A stretch of 64,000 bases of DNA from Pseudodesulfovibrio sp. S3. Its GTDB lineage: Bacteria; Desulfobacterota; Desulfovibrionia; Desulfovibrionales; Desulfovibrionaceae. The stretch is taken from the NCBI RefSeq assembly GCF_004025585.1, contig NZ_QTZO01000002.1:248001-312000 (forward strand), written 5' to 3'. The position numbers and the translations under genes were made by a program. Position 1 is the stretch's first letter. Each line of letters opens with the position of its first letter. Below the pieces are notes generated by a model. It saw only the letters and a program-made list of their open reading frames with translations. It did not search any database and was not told where the DNA came from. This document shows positions 36,302 to 45,150 of the stretch, in pieces.

Positions 36302-37777
36302 ATGATTACAGGCAAACTCTACATCAACGGCCAATGGACCCAATCGTGTTCCGGCAAGGAGCGCGAGATACTGAACCCGTTCGACGCGTCAGTCATTGCG
36401 ACTGTCGCCGAAGGAAATCGCGAGGACACCAAAGCGGCCATCAAAGCGGCTCGCCATGCCTTTGACAAAGGTGGTTGGCCGCATACTCCGGCTTCGGAGC
36501 GGGCAAAGCTCCTTTTCAAATTGGCCGACTTCATTGAGCGCGACCGTGAGGAACTGGCACGATTGGAGAGTCTCGACACCGGAAAAACACTGGAAGAAAG
36601 CCGGTGGGATATGGATGATATCGCAGGCATCTTCCGATACTTCGCCGGACTGGCTGACAAGGACGGAGGCGAGGTCATAGCCTCACCCAACCCGGACTCG
36701 ACCAGCACGGTCATCCGCGAACCTGTCGGCGTCTGCGGACAGATTTCCCCCTGGAACTACCCACTGCTCCAGGCTTCATGGAAAATGGCCCCAGCCCTGG
36801 CAGCCGGGTGCACCATCGTCATGAAACCAAGCGAAATCACCCCGTTGACCACCCTCAAGGTGACAGAGCTCGCCGAGGAGGCCGGATTTCCAGCAGGAGT
36901 CGTCAACACGGTGCTCGGCTCCGGCCCGGAAGTGGGCGCAGAGTTGGCCGAGAGTAAGGACGTCGATCTCATCTCCTTCACCGGCGGCATTGCCACAGGC
37001 AAGACCATCATGCGCGCCGCTGCGGGCAACGTGAAGAAAGTCGCCCTGGAACTGGGCGGCAAGAATCCCAATATCATTTTCGATGACGCTGACTTCGACC
37101 TTGCCGTGGACTACGCCCTCAACGGCGTCTTTTTCCATGCCGGCCAGATCTGCTCTGCCGGGGCGCGGGTCATGGTGCAGGACGGCATCCACGACCGTTT
37201 TGTGGAGGCCCTGCGCCAGCGCATGGAGCGCATCATCGTGGGCAACGGTTTTGATGAGAAGACCCAAATGGGACCGCTCATCTCTGCCGACCATCTCGCC
37301 AAGGTGGAAGACTACATAAGGATGGCCAAGGTCGAGGGCGCCAAGCTCCTGCTGGGCGGCACCCGCCCAACCGACACCACTCTCCGCAAGGGCTTTTTCT
37401 GCATGCCAACGCTGTTCTCCGAATGCGAGAACGACATGCGCATCGTGCAGGAGGAAGTCTTCGGCCCGGTCATCACCGTCGAACGCTTCACCACGGAGGA
37501 AGAAGTAATAGAGCGGGCCAACAGCACCATTTACGGCCTGTCCGCAGGGTTTTGGACCCGCGATGCGGACCGCATTGAACGCATGTCCAAAGCGCTCCGT
37601 TTCGGCACGGTATGGGCAAACGACTTCAACGTGTACTTCGTGCAGGCGCCCTGGGGCGGCTACAAACAGTCCGGCCTCGGCCGTGAACTGGGGAAGATCG
37701 GCCTCGAAGAATATACCGAGGTCAAACATATATATCGCAATCACGCCACCAAGCCCATCAACTGGTTTGGCGGCTGA
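36302..37777 (+). CDS. betB: Betaine aldehyde dehydrogenase
   Basis: 491 residues; CCGGAG is six bases before the ATG. Aldehyde dehydrogenase hallmarks: PWNYPLLQASWKMAPALAAG, catalytic Glu in VALELGGKNP and catalytic Cys in FFHAGQICSAGARV. It oxidises betaine aldehyde to glycine betaine with NAD(P)+. Directly downstream of the choline dehydrogenase in one operon. After its stop a small perfect hairpin (GCGTACG-cct-CGTACGC, 37790-37806) precedes the binding-protein gene and may adjust expression between the two. Confidence 0.9.
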   Translation: MITGKLYINGQWTQSCSGKEREILNPFDASVIATVAEGNREDTKAAIKAARHAFDKGGWPHTPASERAKLLFKLADFIERDREELARLESLDTGKTLEESRWDMDDIAGIFRYFAGLADKDGGEVIASPNPDSTSTVIREPVGVCGQISPWNYPLLQASWKMAPALAAGCTIVMKPSEITPLTTLKVTELAEEAGFPAGVVNTVLGSGPEVGAELAESKDVDLISFTGGIATGKTIMRAAAGNVKKVALELGGKNPNIIFDDADFDLAVDYALNGVFFHAGQICSAGARVMVQDGIHDRFVEALRQRMERIIVGNGFDEKTQMGPLISADHLAKVEDYIRMAKVEGAKLLLGGTRPTDTTLRKGFFCMPTLFSECENDMRIVQEEVFGPVITVERFTTEEEVIERANSTIYGLSAGFWTRDADRIERMSKALRFGTVWANDFNVYFVQAPWGGYKQSGLGRELGKIGLEEYTEVKHIYRNHATKPINWFGG

Positions 37778-37861
37778 GCATAGCAATACGCGTACGCCTC
37801 GTACGCATGGGACGGCTGCCCAACCATCATTCATCCCAGCAATGACAACCCTGGAGGTTCA

Positions 37862-38815
37862 ATGTCTTCTGGTCTTAAGCAAATCCTTTTCGTTTCCTTC
37901 ATCATCGCAACCCTTTTCTGCTCCGCCATAGCTGCACAGGCAGCGGAACAAATCACCGTCGCCAGCGTCGCGTGGACCGGCGTAACGATCAAATCCGAAA
38001 TCGCTGTCTCTGTGCTTGAGAGCCTCGGCTACGAGGCTGAAAACAAGCCGTTATCCGTGCCCATCACCTACACCGCCCTGGCCAATGGCGATGCCGACGT
38101 GTTCTTTGGCAACTGGATGCCTTCCATGGCCAATATCGCAGAAAAATTCTTCAAGAACGGCAAGGTCATCAAGTACGTCGCCAACATGCCCGGCGCAAAA
38201 TACACACTGGCCACGCCGACCTTCTGCGCAAAAGCAGGTCTCAAGGATTTCAGCGATCTCGCCAAATACGGAGACAAGCTGGATTGGAAAATTTACGGCA
38301 TCGAGCCGGGTAACGACGGCAACCAGATCATTCAAAATATGATCGACAAGAACATGTTCGGACTGGGCAAGTTCAAGCTGGTCGCTTCCAGTGAAGCCGC
38401 CATGCTCGCCGAGGTCCAGGCATTTGCCAAGAACGACAAGTGGATCGTCTTCCTCGGCTGGGCGCCGCACAGCATGAACGAACGCATCGACATGACCTAC
38501 CTCACCGGAAGCACGGACCAGACTTTCGGAGGCGACAACGGCACTGCCACTGTCTGGACCAACATCCGTAAAGGTCTGGAAAAGGACAACCCCAACGTTG
38601 CCAAGCTGTTCAAGAACATGACCTTCCCGGTCTCCATGATGAACCAGATCATGACTGAAGTGCACAACGACAAGAACCTCAAATATGACGAGGCTGGCCT
38701 GAAGTGGCTCAAGGCCAACCCTGCCATGTACGAAAAGTGGCTTGACGGCGTCACTACCGTGGACGGCAAGCCGGGCACAGCAGCCTTCAAGGCGTACCTG
38801 GACTCCAAAGTCTAA
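37862..38815 (+). CDS. Choline/glycine-betaine periplasmic binding protein (OpuAC type)
   Basis: 317 residues with a signal peptide (cleavage after AAQA). The mature region begins ITVASVAWTGVTIKSEIA, then ADVFFGNWMPSMANI and WIVFLGWAPHSMN, the ligand-cage tryptophans typical of ChoX/ProX proteins. No permease or ATPase gene follows; a strong terminator does. So it must work with a transporter encoded elsewhere. It ends the choline operon begun by the GntR gene. Glycine betaine accumulation would help osmotic balance along with NhaB. Confidence 0.9.
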   Translation: MSSGLKQILFVSFIIATLFCSAIAAQAAEQITVASVAWTGVTIKSEIAVSVLESLGYEAENKPLSVPITYTALANGDADVFFGNWMPSMANIAEKFFKNGKVIKYVANMPGAKYTLATPTFCAKAGLKDFSDLAKYGDKLDWKIYGIEPGNDGNQIIQNMIDKNMFGLGKFKLVASSEAAMLAEVQAFAKNDKWIVFLGWAPHSMNERIDMTYLTGSTDQTFGGDNGTATVWTNIRKGLEKDNPNVAKLFKNMTFPVSMMNQIMTEVHNDKNLKYDEAGLKWLKANPAMYEKWLDGVTTVDGKPGTAAFKAYLDSKV

Positions 38816-38838
38816 GAATTCCACGCATCACGACACCA

Positions 38839-38870
38839 GGGGGGCTGCATGGCATGCCCCCCTTTTTTTT
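38839..38870 (+). terminator. Intrinsic terminator of choline operon
   Basis: GGGGGGC...GCCCCCC arms around a short GCATG-rich loop, followed by eight T. Confidence 0.85.
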
Positions 38871-38900
38871 GCGGGAAGGGTCAGTCACTCAAAAAAAACA

Positions 38901-38929
38901 TTGACCAAATGGTTAAGCAGGTTTACTAT
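38901..38929 (+). promoter_or_regulatory. marR promoter with MarR operator inside
   Basis: TTGACC (38901-38906), 17-bp spacer, TACTAT (38924-38929). The operator-like sequence GGTTAAGCAGGTTTACT (38911-38927) fills the spacer and overlaps the -10 box. The same motif recurs at 39415-39429, 39511-39537 and 55421-55436. Confidence 0.6.
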
Positions 38930-38950
38930 GAACGCATGGAATCAATAAAA

Positions 38951-39397
38951 ATGAACATATACCATCAGCTACGAAGAATAATTGAAAAACACACGCGTAT
39001 GGATGAACAGCCGTTCCAGTTGGATGATTCCATTGCCCTGTCTCCACGGGAAGTGCGAACCATCGAATTCCTCAGCCAGCGCGGGCAGATCAACGTGACC
39101 AGCGTGGCCACTCACTTCAACTTCACCAAGAGTGCGGCCTCGCAGCTGATAAATCGACTGGTTCAGCGAGGGCTTGTCTGCAAGGAGAACTCCGAGCACA
39201 GCGACAAGGAATATCAGCTTTCCCTGTCGCCCGAAGGCGAAAACGCTCATCGACTTATAGAAACAATGAACAGGGACCGGCTGGATATGTATCTGGGGAA
39301 AATGGAGGGGTTTTCCCGGCAGCAGATAGCCGCGACATCCGCAGTCCTCGAACAGCTTGAACATATGGTGGACGAACGGCTCAATCGGTTCAAATAA
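38951..39397 (+). CDS. MarR-family transcriptional regulator
   Basis: 148 residues from ATG 38951; an ATG at 38936 would lie at the predicted transcription start and make a leaderless mRNA. The winged helix is clear: SPREVRTIEFLSQRGQINVT, recognition helix TKSAASQLINRLVQRGLV, wing EHSDKEYQLSLSPEG. It probably represses itself, and perhaps the downstream activase gene and the RND operon at 55 kb, since the same palindrome lies before all three. The ligand is unknown. Confidence 0.88.
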   Translation: MNIYHQLRRIIEKHTRMDEQPFQLDDSIALSPREVRTIEFLSQRGQINVTSVATHFNFTKSAASQLINRLVQRGLVCKENSEHSDKEYQLSLSPEGENAHRLIETMNRDRLDMYLGKMEGFSRQQIAATSAVLEQLEHMVDERLNRFK

Positions 39398-39414
39398 TTT
39401 TTTTTGCGGCCACG

Positions 39415-39429
39415 GTTAAGCAGCTTAAC
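39415..39429. promoter_or_regulatory. MarR-type operator palindrome
   Basis: GTTAAGC-A-GCTTAAC, a perfect 7-1-7 palindrome between marR and the activase gene. It is the most symmetric copy of the motif seen at the marR promoter. Confidence 0.55.
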
Positions 39430-39510
39430 AAAACGCTTTTCGCAGATATAAGCCCAATGGAACAAAGCAGTCAAAAGAGCATCGCTCCGCCAACTCGATT
39501 ATTTTTTATG

Positions 39511-39537
39511 CGAAAGGTTAAGCCTGTTAACCTTTCG
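39511..39537. promoter_or_regulatory. Second MarR-type palindrome before activase gene
   Basis: Eleven-base arms CGAAAGGTTAA and TTAACCTTTCG are perfectly complementary around GCCTG. The core GGTTAAGCCTGTTAACC matches the marR operator motif. The surrounding 39398-39776 gap carries no gene. Confidence 0.5.
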
Positions 39538-39776
39538 AAAAACACAAACACGGGGCATCCGACATCGGACAAGCCGAAAGCGGATGTAGTGCAAAACTAC
39601 GCTGACACATTGAAGAACAGGGGAAAACGGAATGGTGCCGGGAGCAGGCAGGGCACTGGAACCTATCTCTAAAGACATGCCCCGTCTGCGGGTGCGTTGG
39701 GGCACTGTCACAGCCAGCATAACGACCCCTAACACTTTGACTGAACGGCACGGTTGCCGCCAACGAGGAATTGACC

Positions 39777-42700
39777 ATGCATGGTTTTGGCATCGACATC
39801 GGATATGCATCGATAAAGGCAGCTATATTGAATGCAGAAGGCGACATACTCCATACGGAATACAGACTCCATAAGGGTCATGTGACCAGCGAACTCCGCC
39901 AACTATTCGGACGGATTCTCGGTCTGCCCGAAGCAAAACATATAAAATATGGAGCGGTGACAGGGAGCGGCAACGCAATTTTCACCAATTCCGGGGAAAT
40001 GCAGCAGATCAACGAAGTCGCCGCCCTTGTGGAAGGAACCCTGCTGTTGGACGGCACTTGCACTTCCATCATCGAAATGGGCGGACAGACCGCCAAGTTC
40101 ATTACCGGATTCACCCCTGAAGACAAGACAGGGATCAAGGTTTCCATGACCTCCAATTGCTCATCAGGCACCGGATCGTTCCTTGAGGCACAGGTATCCC
40201 GCCTTGGGCTGGACATAGAGGACTACTCCTCCCTGGCTGCCAAGGCCACCTTCATCCCCCGCATAGCCGGGCGATGCAGCGTGTTCGCCAAGACAGATAT
40301 CATCCATCACCAACAGGAAGGGGTTGCAGCGGCAGACATCCTGAATGGTCTGGCCCATGCCGTAGTCAAGAACTACCGCAATGCCGTCATGCGCAGGCTG
40401 CCCCTGACACCTCCCATACTCTTTGCGGGCGGAGTTTCTCTCAACGGCGCCATTTATACCGCCATGCGTTCGGTACTCGGCCTGCCGCCGGAAGCGCTGC
40501 GCGTGCATGCACATTCAAGCATGGCCGGTGCAATCGGGGCCGCTCTCCTGGCGGCCAAGAATAAATTGCCCGCCAATCCATGGACCGCCGCTAAAGCCCT
40601 TGATCAGGCCTCTTCATTCAACCTGTACATGCAGGAGTCCATGCAACTCGAGCCACTCCACCGATTCGGTGCGGGCGACAGTCTGAACAAGCATCACTGC
40701 CAGACGTTGCAGACCAGCAAACAGACTCTGTGCTGGCTGGGCATAGACGTGGGGTCCACCAGCACCAATCTGGTTCTGACAGATGAGGAAAACCGCATCT
40801 TGACCTTCCGCTACCTGCGGACGGCAGGTGATCCCGCCCTGGCCGTACGCACAGGATTGACCGAACTGAAGCAGGAAGTGGGCGATAACATCCGGGTGGC
40901 TGGTGTGGGCGTCACCGGCTCTGGTCGGTACATGACGGGCAGAATGGTGGGGGCCGACATTGTCCGCGATGAAATTACGGCCCAGGCCAGGGCGGCCACT
41001 GCCTTGGACCCGGAGGTGGACACCATCTTCGAACTCGGCGGGCAGGATTCCAAATTCATCAACCTGGAAGCACAGGTCGTCACGGACTTCCAGATGAACA
41101 AGATATGTGCAGCGGGTACAGGCTCGTTCATCGAAGAACAGTCCGAAAAGCTCGGTATTCCTCTCAACGAGATCGGAGCCAGCGCCCTGACTGCCCGATC
41201 TCCAACGAGCCTGGGAGAACGCTGCACCGTGTTCATGGAAAGCAGTATCGCCGCGCACATGGCCCATGGTGCGAACACCGCCGATCTCGCGGCCGGACTC
41301 TGCTATTCCATCGTCAAGAACTACATGAACCGTGTGGTGTGCCAAAAGCATGTGGGACAGAAAATATTTCTCCAGGGCGGGATCGCCCACAATCAAGGCG
41401 TGGTCAACGCCTTCCGCGCCGTCACCGGCAAGGAAATCACTGTACCGCCCTTCTTCAGCGTTACCGGGGCATACGGTGCAGCCATCCTGGCCCGAGAGGC
41501 AATGGAGGCGACAGGCATGACCACGACGCAATTCAAGGGATTCTCTCCCGAAGAAGCAACCCGCAGAACAGATGACGCTCTCCCCTTGGTCCAACCAGCG
41601 GCTTCTCCGTTCAATCGCCGGGTGCAGGAATTCATTTTCGAAGGATATGACCCCACCCTTGATCCTGCAAAAAAAACAGTGGGAATTCCCCGGGCCTTGT
41701 TTACCTATGGCATGTTTCCACTATTCTACCCCTTTTTCCGGGCCTTGGGCTGCAATGTGCTCTTGTCCGAGCCGACCTCGGAAGAAACCATCCGGTTGGC
41801 ACAGGAGTACTCATTGGATGAGACGTGCTATCCGGTCAAACTGATCAACGGACATGCGGCAGAACTGGTGGAGAAAGGCGTGGACTTCCTCTTTTTCCCG
41901 AACCTCTACACCGTATTCCATCCTGGTTCCCAGGCGCGGCAGGACTACGGCTGCGCCTACATGCAAGTGGCCTTCAAGATCATCAACAAAGCCATGGATC
42001 TTGAAAGCAAAGGCATCAAGCTGTTGGCTCCGACCATAGCCTACAGCCAGGGCAAGGAGTTCATGCACAAGGTCTTCATGGATTTGGGATGGGAAGTGGG
42101 TGCCAACAAAGAGCAGTCGCAAAAAGCCCTGCAGGAGGGCATGCAGTCCTTCAAATCTTTCGAAGCAAAGGTTGAAGCCCGGGGAAAAGCCCTCGCCGAC
42201 CTGCCCCCGGACAAAAATGTCTTTGTACTCATATCCAAGATATACGGGGTGGCCGATCCCGTCCTGAATATGGGCATCCCGGACAAGCTCGAACAAATGG
42301 GCCACCTGACACTGCCTTTCTACGACCTGCCTGAAGTGGACATATTCCGCCGACACCCGAACATGTACTGGCCGTTTGGGCAGCATATTCTGGCCGCTGC
42401 GGAGGTTATAGCCAACCACCAAAACCTGCACGCAATCTTCCTTACGCACCATGGCTGCGGACCGGATACGGTTACCGCCCACTACTTCAAGGAAATCATG
42501 GGGAACAAGCCGTATCTGACCATTGAAGTGGACGAACATTCCTCCAGTGTGGGTGTCACCACCAGGGTGGAGGCGTTTGTGAACAGCCTGAGTAAAAAGG
42601 ATATCGGGCAGGCCGCCCCCCCGGAAGCATTGGACGGGATTGCCGACAACCGTGTAAATATCACGGCAGGATCGCCTCTCCCTTCGGCGGGCAAGATCCT

Positions 42701-43772
42701 GTTGCCCAACCTCTACCCATATTCCCACATAATCTGCGAGAATATGTGCAAGAAAGGCTATGACATAGCCCTGCTGAAAGAATCCTGCGCAGCGTCCATC
42801 GACTTGGGCCGGCAGCACACAGTGACCAATGAATACTTCTCCATGGCCGTTCTGCTGGGCGACCTGCTGCACACCCTGCATGATTCGGATACGGCAACTG
42901 CAAACCAGCTCTCCATTCTGCTCCCCCAAAACGAAGGGGCCGAAGTGGAGGGCCAGTACGCCAGATTCATCCGCACAAAACTGGATGAAAACGGATTTGG
43001 CGAAGTAGGCATCTTTGCCCCGTTCATGGAAGACCTGTTGAATATGGAGGAAAGCCGGGCGCGCGCCCTGTTTCTGCATCTGCTGGCAGGTGATCTGGTC
43101 CTGCTCGCCCCCAGAGAACACAGGTCGTACATTCTGGAAACGCTTCAGGAAATGGAGCACAACGGGGTTCTCGACCAGCAGTCCCTTGTCTCCATCGCCC
43201 GGCATATCCAAACTTGGCTCGAAAAAGGAACCGCCGGGAAATGCCTCTTTGCCTTGGGCGAACCGCTGATCCTCTTCAACGATGCCTTGAACGACAACAC
43301 ATTCAAGAGGCTGGAAGCCGATGGTCATCATGTCTTATTCGCACCTTTGAGCGAATACATGTGGAGCTTCTGGCATGACCACCTGACACAGAGTCACGAT
43401 CCGAGGACAGAGCAACGGCGTTGCCTTTTGTGCGAATTCCAGAGGCTTATTCGGGTCATCAGCGAGGCCCTGGGCAGACAAAGTCATTTCGAATCAGACC
43501 TGGAAGCTCTCATGCTCAGGGCGGACCGGAGTCTCGGATATTACGCCGGAGCCTTTGGCCGCTACCGAAGCGTGAAAGCCATGGGGGTCCCGCCTCAGGT
43601 GGACGGAGTCATATCCGTGGCCGCCATGTATGAAAACACGGGAATATCCCTCGACATCCTGCAGGGACGATCCAATGGGCAAAAGACGTTGCCCATGTTG
43701 AACCTGACCTTTGACGGAAACCAAAATGAAAATGACAGGGTCAAAATAGATTCGTTCGTTTACTACCTCTGA
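39777..43772 (+). CDS. Large acyl-CoA dehydratase activase-like ATPase (two BadF/BcrA domains plus activase-associated C-terminus)
   Basis: 1331 residues from ATG 39777 (GAGGAA seven bases upstream). Two tandem BadF/BadG/BcrA/BcrD ATPase domains are seen: residues about 1-265 (GFGIDIGYASIKAAI; SNCSSGTGSFLEAQ; GRCSVFAKTD) and about 318-590 (CWLGIDVGSTSTNLVL; ICAAGTGSFIEEQ; ERCTVFMESS). Each keeps the two Cys that hold the bridging [4Fe-4S] cluster in this family. The second half (about 640-1331) begins KKTVGIPRALFTYGMFPLFY, the DUF2229-type extension, and has further conserved Cys (ETCYPVKL, HHGCGPDT). Such proteins drive low-potential electrons by ATP hydrolysis. No dehydratase subunit genes adjoin. 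Flavodoxin and methyltransferase genes follow. Confidence 0.88.
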   Translation: MHGFGIDIGYASIKAAILNAEGDILHTEYRLHKGHVTSELRQLFGRILGLPEAKHIKYGAVTGSGNAIFTNSGEMQQINEVAALVEGTLLLDGTCTSIIEMGGQTAKFITGFTPEDKTGIKVSMTSNCSSGTGSFLEAQVSRLGLDIEDYSSLAAKATFIPRIAGRCSVFAKTDIIHHQQEGVAAADILNGLAHAVVKNYRNAVMRRLPLTPPILFAGGVSLNGAIYTAMRSVLGLPPEALRVHAHSSMAGAIGAALLAAKNKLPANPWTAAKALDQASSFNLYMQESMQLEPLHRFGAGDSLNKHHCQTLQTSKQTLCWLGIDVGSTSTNLVLTDEENRILTFRYLRTAGDPALAVRTGLTELKQEVGDNIRVAGVGVTGSGRYMTGRMVGADIVRDEITAQARAATALDPEVDTIFELGGQDSKFINLEAQVVTDFQMNKICAAGTGSFIEEQSEKLGIPLNEIGASALTARSPTSLGERCTVFMESSIAAHMAHGANTADLAAGLCYSIVKNYMNRVVCQKHVGQKIFLQGGIAHNQGVVNAFRAVTGKEITVPPFFSVTGAYGAAILAREAMEATGMTTTQFKGFSPEEATRRTDDALPLVQPAASPFNRRVQEFIFEGYDPTLDPAKKTVGIPRALFTYGMFPLFYPFFRALGCNVLLSEPTSEETIRLAQEYSLDETCYPVKLINGHAAELVEKGVDFLFFPNLYTVFHPGSQARQDYGCAYMQVAFKIINKAMDLESKGIKLLAPTIAYSQGKEFMHKVFMDLGWEVGANKEQSQKALQEGMQSFKSFEAKVEARGKALADLPPDKNVFVLISKIYGVADPVLNMGIPDKLEQMGHLTLPFYDLPEVDIFRRHPNMYWPFGQHILAAAEVIANHQNLHAIFLTHHGCGPDTVTAHYFKEIMGNKPYLTIEVDEHSSSVGVTTRVEAFVNSLSKKDIGQAAPPEALDGIADNRVNITAGSPLPSAGKILLPNLYPYSHIICENMCKKGYDIALLKESCAASIDLGRQHTVTNEYFSMAVLLGDLLHTLHDSDTATANQLSILLPQNEGAEVEGQYARFIRTKLDENGFGEVGIFAPFMEDLLNMEESRARALFLHLLAGDLVLLAPREHRSYILETLQEMEHNGVLDQQSLVSIARHIQTWLEKGTAGKCLFALGEPLILFNDALNDNTFKRLEADGHHVLFAPLSEYMWSFWHDHLTQSHDPRTEQRRCLLCEFQRLIRVISEALGRQSHFESDLEALMLRADRSLGYYAGAFGRYRSVKAMGVPPQVDGVISVAAMYENTGISLDILQGRSNGQKTLPMLNLTFDGNQNENDRVKIDSFVYYL

Positions 43773-43875
43773 TTGGATGTCAGCCTCCTCATCCAGGCGG
43801 CTGTTGCCTGATTGGTTTTGGGCAACGGCCGCCGCATTGTGGAGTTTCGCCAACCCTTTCACCCTAGGAGCAATC

Positions 43876-44436
43876 ATGATTCAAGTTCTCAGCATATACG
43901 CCTCGCTGAACGGACAAACCGAAAAAGCGAGCAGGGAGATAGAACGGGCCTGCGCCGACAACGGATGCTCCGTGACCTCGGTCAACGTCCGAAAGCATGA
44001 TGACATACTGTCGCTTCTGGATGCCGACATCACATTCATCGGGTCCGGGGTGTATACCTGGCTGCCGGGAAAACAGATGCTCAAATGGATCGAACGGCAA
44101 TTGGGACACGCACGGACAGAGGGACTCATCCTCCCCGGTTCGCCACGCCTGCCGGGTAAATTCGCCTGCGTCTACTGCACGTATGGCGGGCCGCACACAG
44201 GCGAGGCAGAGGCGGTCCCTTGTCTGAAATACATGGGCCAACTGTTTGATCACCTGGGAATCACCGTGGCCGCAGAATGGAGTATCCCCGGCGCATTCAT
44301 CCCCAAGGGCATGCAGGAAATGAATGTGAAGGGACGGCTCGGCAACATAGAGGACCGACCCAATGCGGACGATTTGAAATCCGTTTACCAAAGGACCGCA
44401 GGACTTATCAAAGCCCTGTCCTCATCAATGATCTAG
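43876..44436 (+). CDS. Flavodoxin-like protein
   Basis: 186 residues from ATG 43876 (AGGAG five bases upstream). The start IQVLSIYASLNGQTEKASRE has the phosphate-binding loop pattern of FMN flavodoxins (T/S-X-T/N-G-X-T/E). FIGSGVYTWLPGKQMLKWIE and KFACVYCTYGGPHTGEAEAV fit the later flavin-contact loops of flavodoxin/multimeric flavodoxin proteins. It lies 103 bp after the activase gene on the same strand and may be its electron donor; that link is inference. Cytoplasmic, no signal. Confidence 0.82.
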   Translation: MIQVLSIYASLNGQTEKASREIERACADNGCSVTSVNVRKHDDILSLLDADITFIGSGVYTWLPGKQMLKWIERQLGHARTEGLILPGSPRLPGKFACVYCTYGGPHTGEAEAVPCLKYMGQLFDHLGITVAAEWSIPGAFIPKGMQEMNVKGRLGNIEDRPNADDLKSVYQRTAGLIKALSSSMI

Positions 44437-44498
44437 CCGTCCCTTCTCCCGCAAATCCACCGGGAGCAGAGATTCCGATTCAAGGAGATGCATACGAT

Positions 44499-45092
44499 AT
44501 GTCCAATACTCCAACAACCACGCGCCATGGCAGACACGCCAAGACCAAAGGGCATGGTCCCACCAGCTTGTGGCTGCATGAACCGAAAACCATTGTCGCC
44601 CAACTCGATCTTTGCCGTGACATCGTCCTGCTGGACGCCGGATGCGGGGCCGGTGAATATTCCCTGCTGGCCGCTCGTCAGTTGAGAGGTGCGGGACGGG
44701 TCATTGCAATAGACAACATAGCGATTTCCATTGAGAAGCTTCTGTCCACTGCCGAGGAAGAAGGTTTGACCAATATCCAGGGGCATGTCTGCGACATCAC
44801 CGACAGCCTGCCAGTAGCTTCCTTGAGCGTGGATCTCATCCTGCTCAGCACAGTGCTGCACATCCGCGCAGTACGCGACCGTGCTTCGGGTATGTTCCGA
44901 GAATTCCGACGTGTTCTGCGGCCCGAAGGAAAGGTAGCCGTTATCGAATGCAAAAAGGAGGAAGCAAATTTCGGCCCGCCCCTGCACTCGCGGCTTTCCC
45001 CAAACGAGGTCGAAGCACTGGCTGCCCCAAGCGGCCTGAGAAAAAGCTCCCTGGTGTTTTTCGAACACACCTATCTGCTCAGCCTGGAATAG
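44499..45092 (+). CDS. Class I SAM-dependent methyltransferase
   Basis: 197 residues from ATG 44499 (AAGGAG about ten bases upstream); a longer upstream frame overlaps the flavodoxin gene and is discounted. Motif I is LLDAGCGAGEYSLLAA, motif II/III include VIAIDNIA and VDLILLSTVLHI, and GKVAVIECKKEE fits the post-motif strand. The first 20 residues are basic and His-rich (TRHGRHAKTKGHG), which could bind metal. Target unknown; probably the last gene of the activase operon, ending at a strong convergent hairpin. Confidence 0.82.
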   Translation: MSNTPTTTRHGRHAKTKGHGPTSLWLHEPKTIVAQLDLCRDIVLLDAGCGAGEYSLLAARQLRGAGRVIAIDNIAISIEKLLSTAEEEGLTNIQGHVCDITDSLPVASLSVDLILLSTVLHIRAVRDRASGMFREFRRVLRPEGKVAVIECKKEEANFGPPLHSRLSPNEVEALAAPSGLRKSSLVFFEHTYLLSLE

Positions 45093-45106
45093 GCAGGGAT
45101 AGCCGA

Positions 45107-45150
45107 GGGCGTACCTGGCCCATCTCATTCTTTACGGGCCAGGTACGCCC
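45107..45150. terminator. Bidirectional 15-bp hairpin between convergent methyltransferase genes
   Basis: GGGCGTACCTGGCCC (45107-45121) pairs perfectly with GGGCCAGGTACGCCC (45136-45150), 14-nt loop. The right arm encodes the last residues of the leftward gene and its stop lies in the loop. T-runs are weak on both sides. Confidence 0.65.

Noticed and set aside
34631-36343. 570-codon minus-strand frame
   Set aside because: Antisense to the choline dehydrogenase gene.
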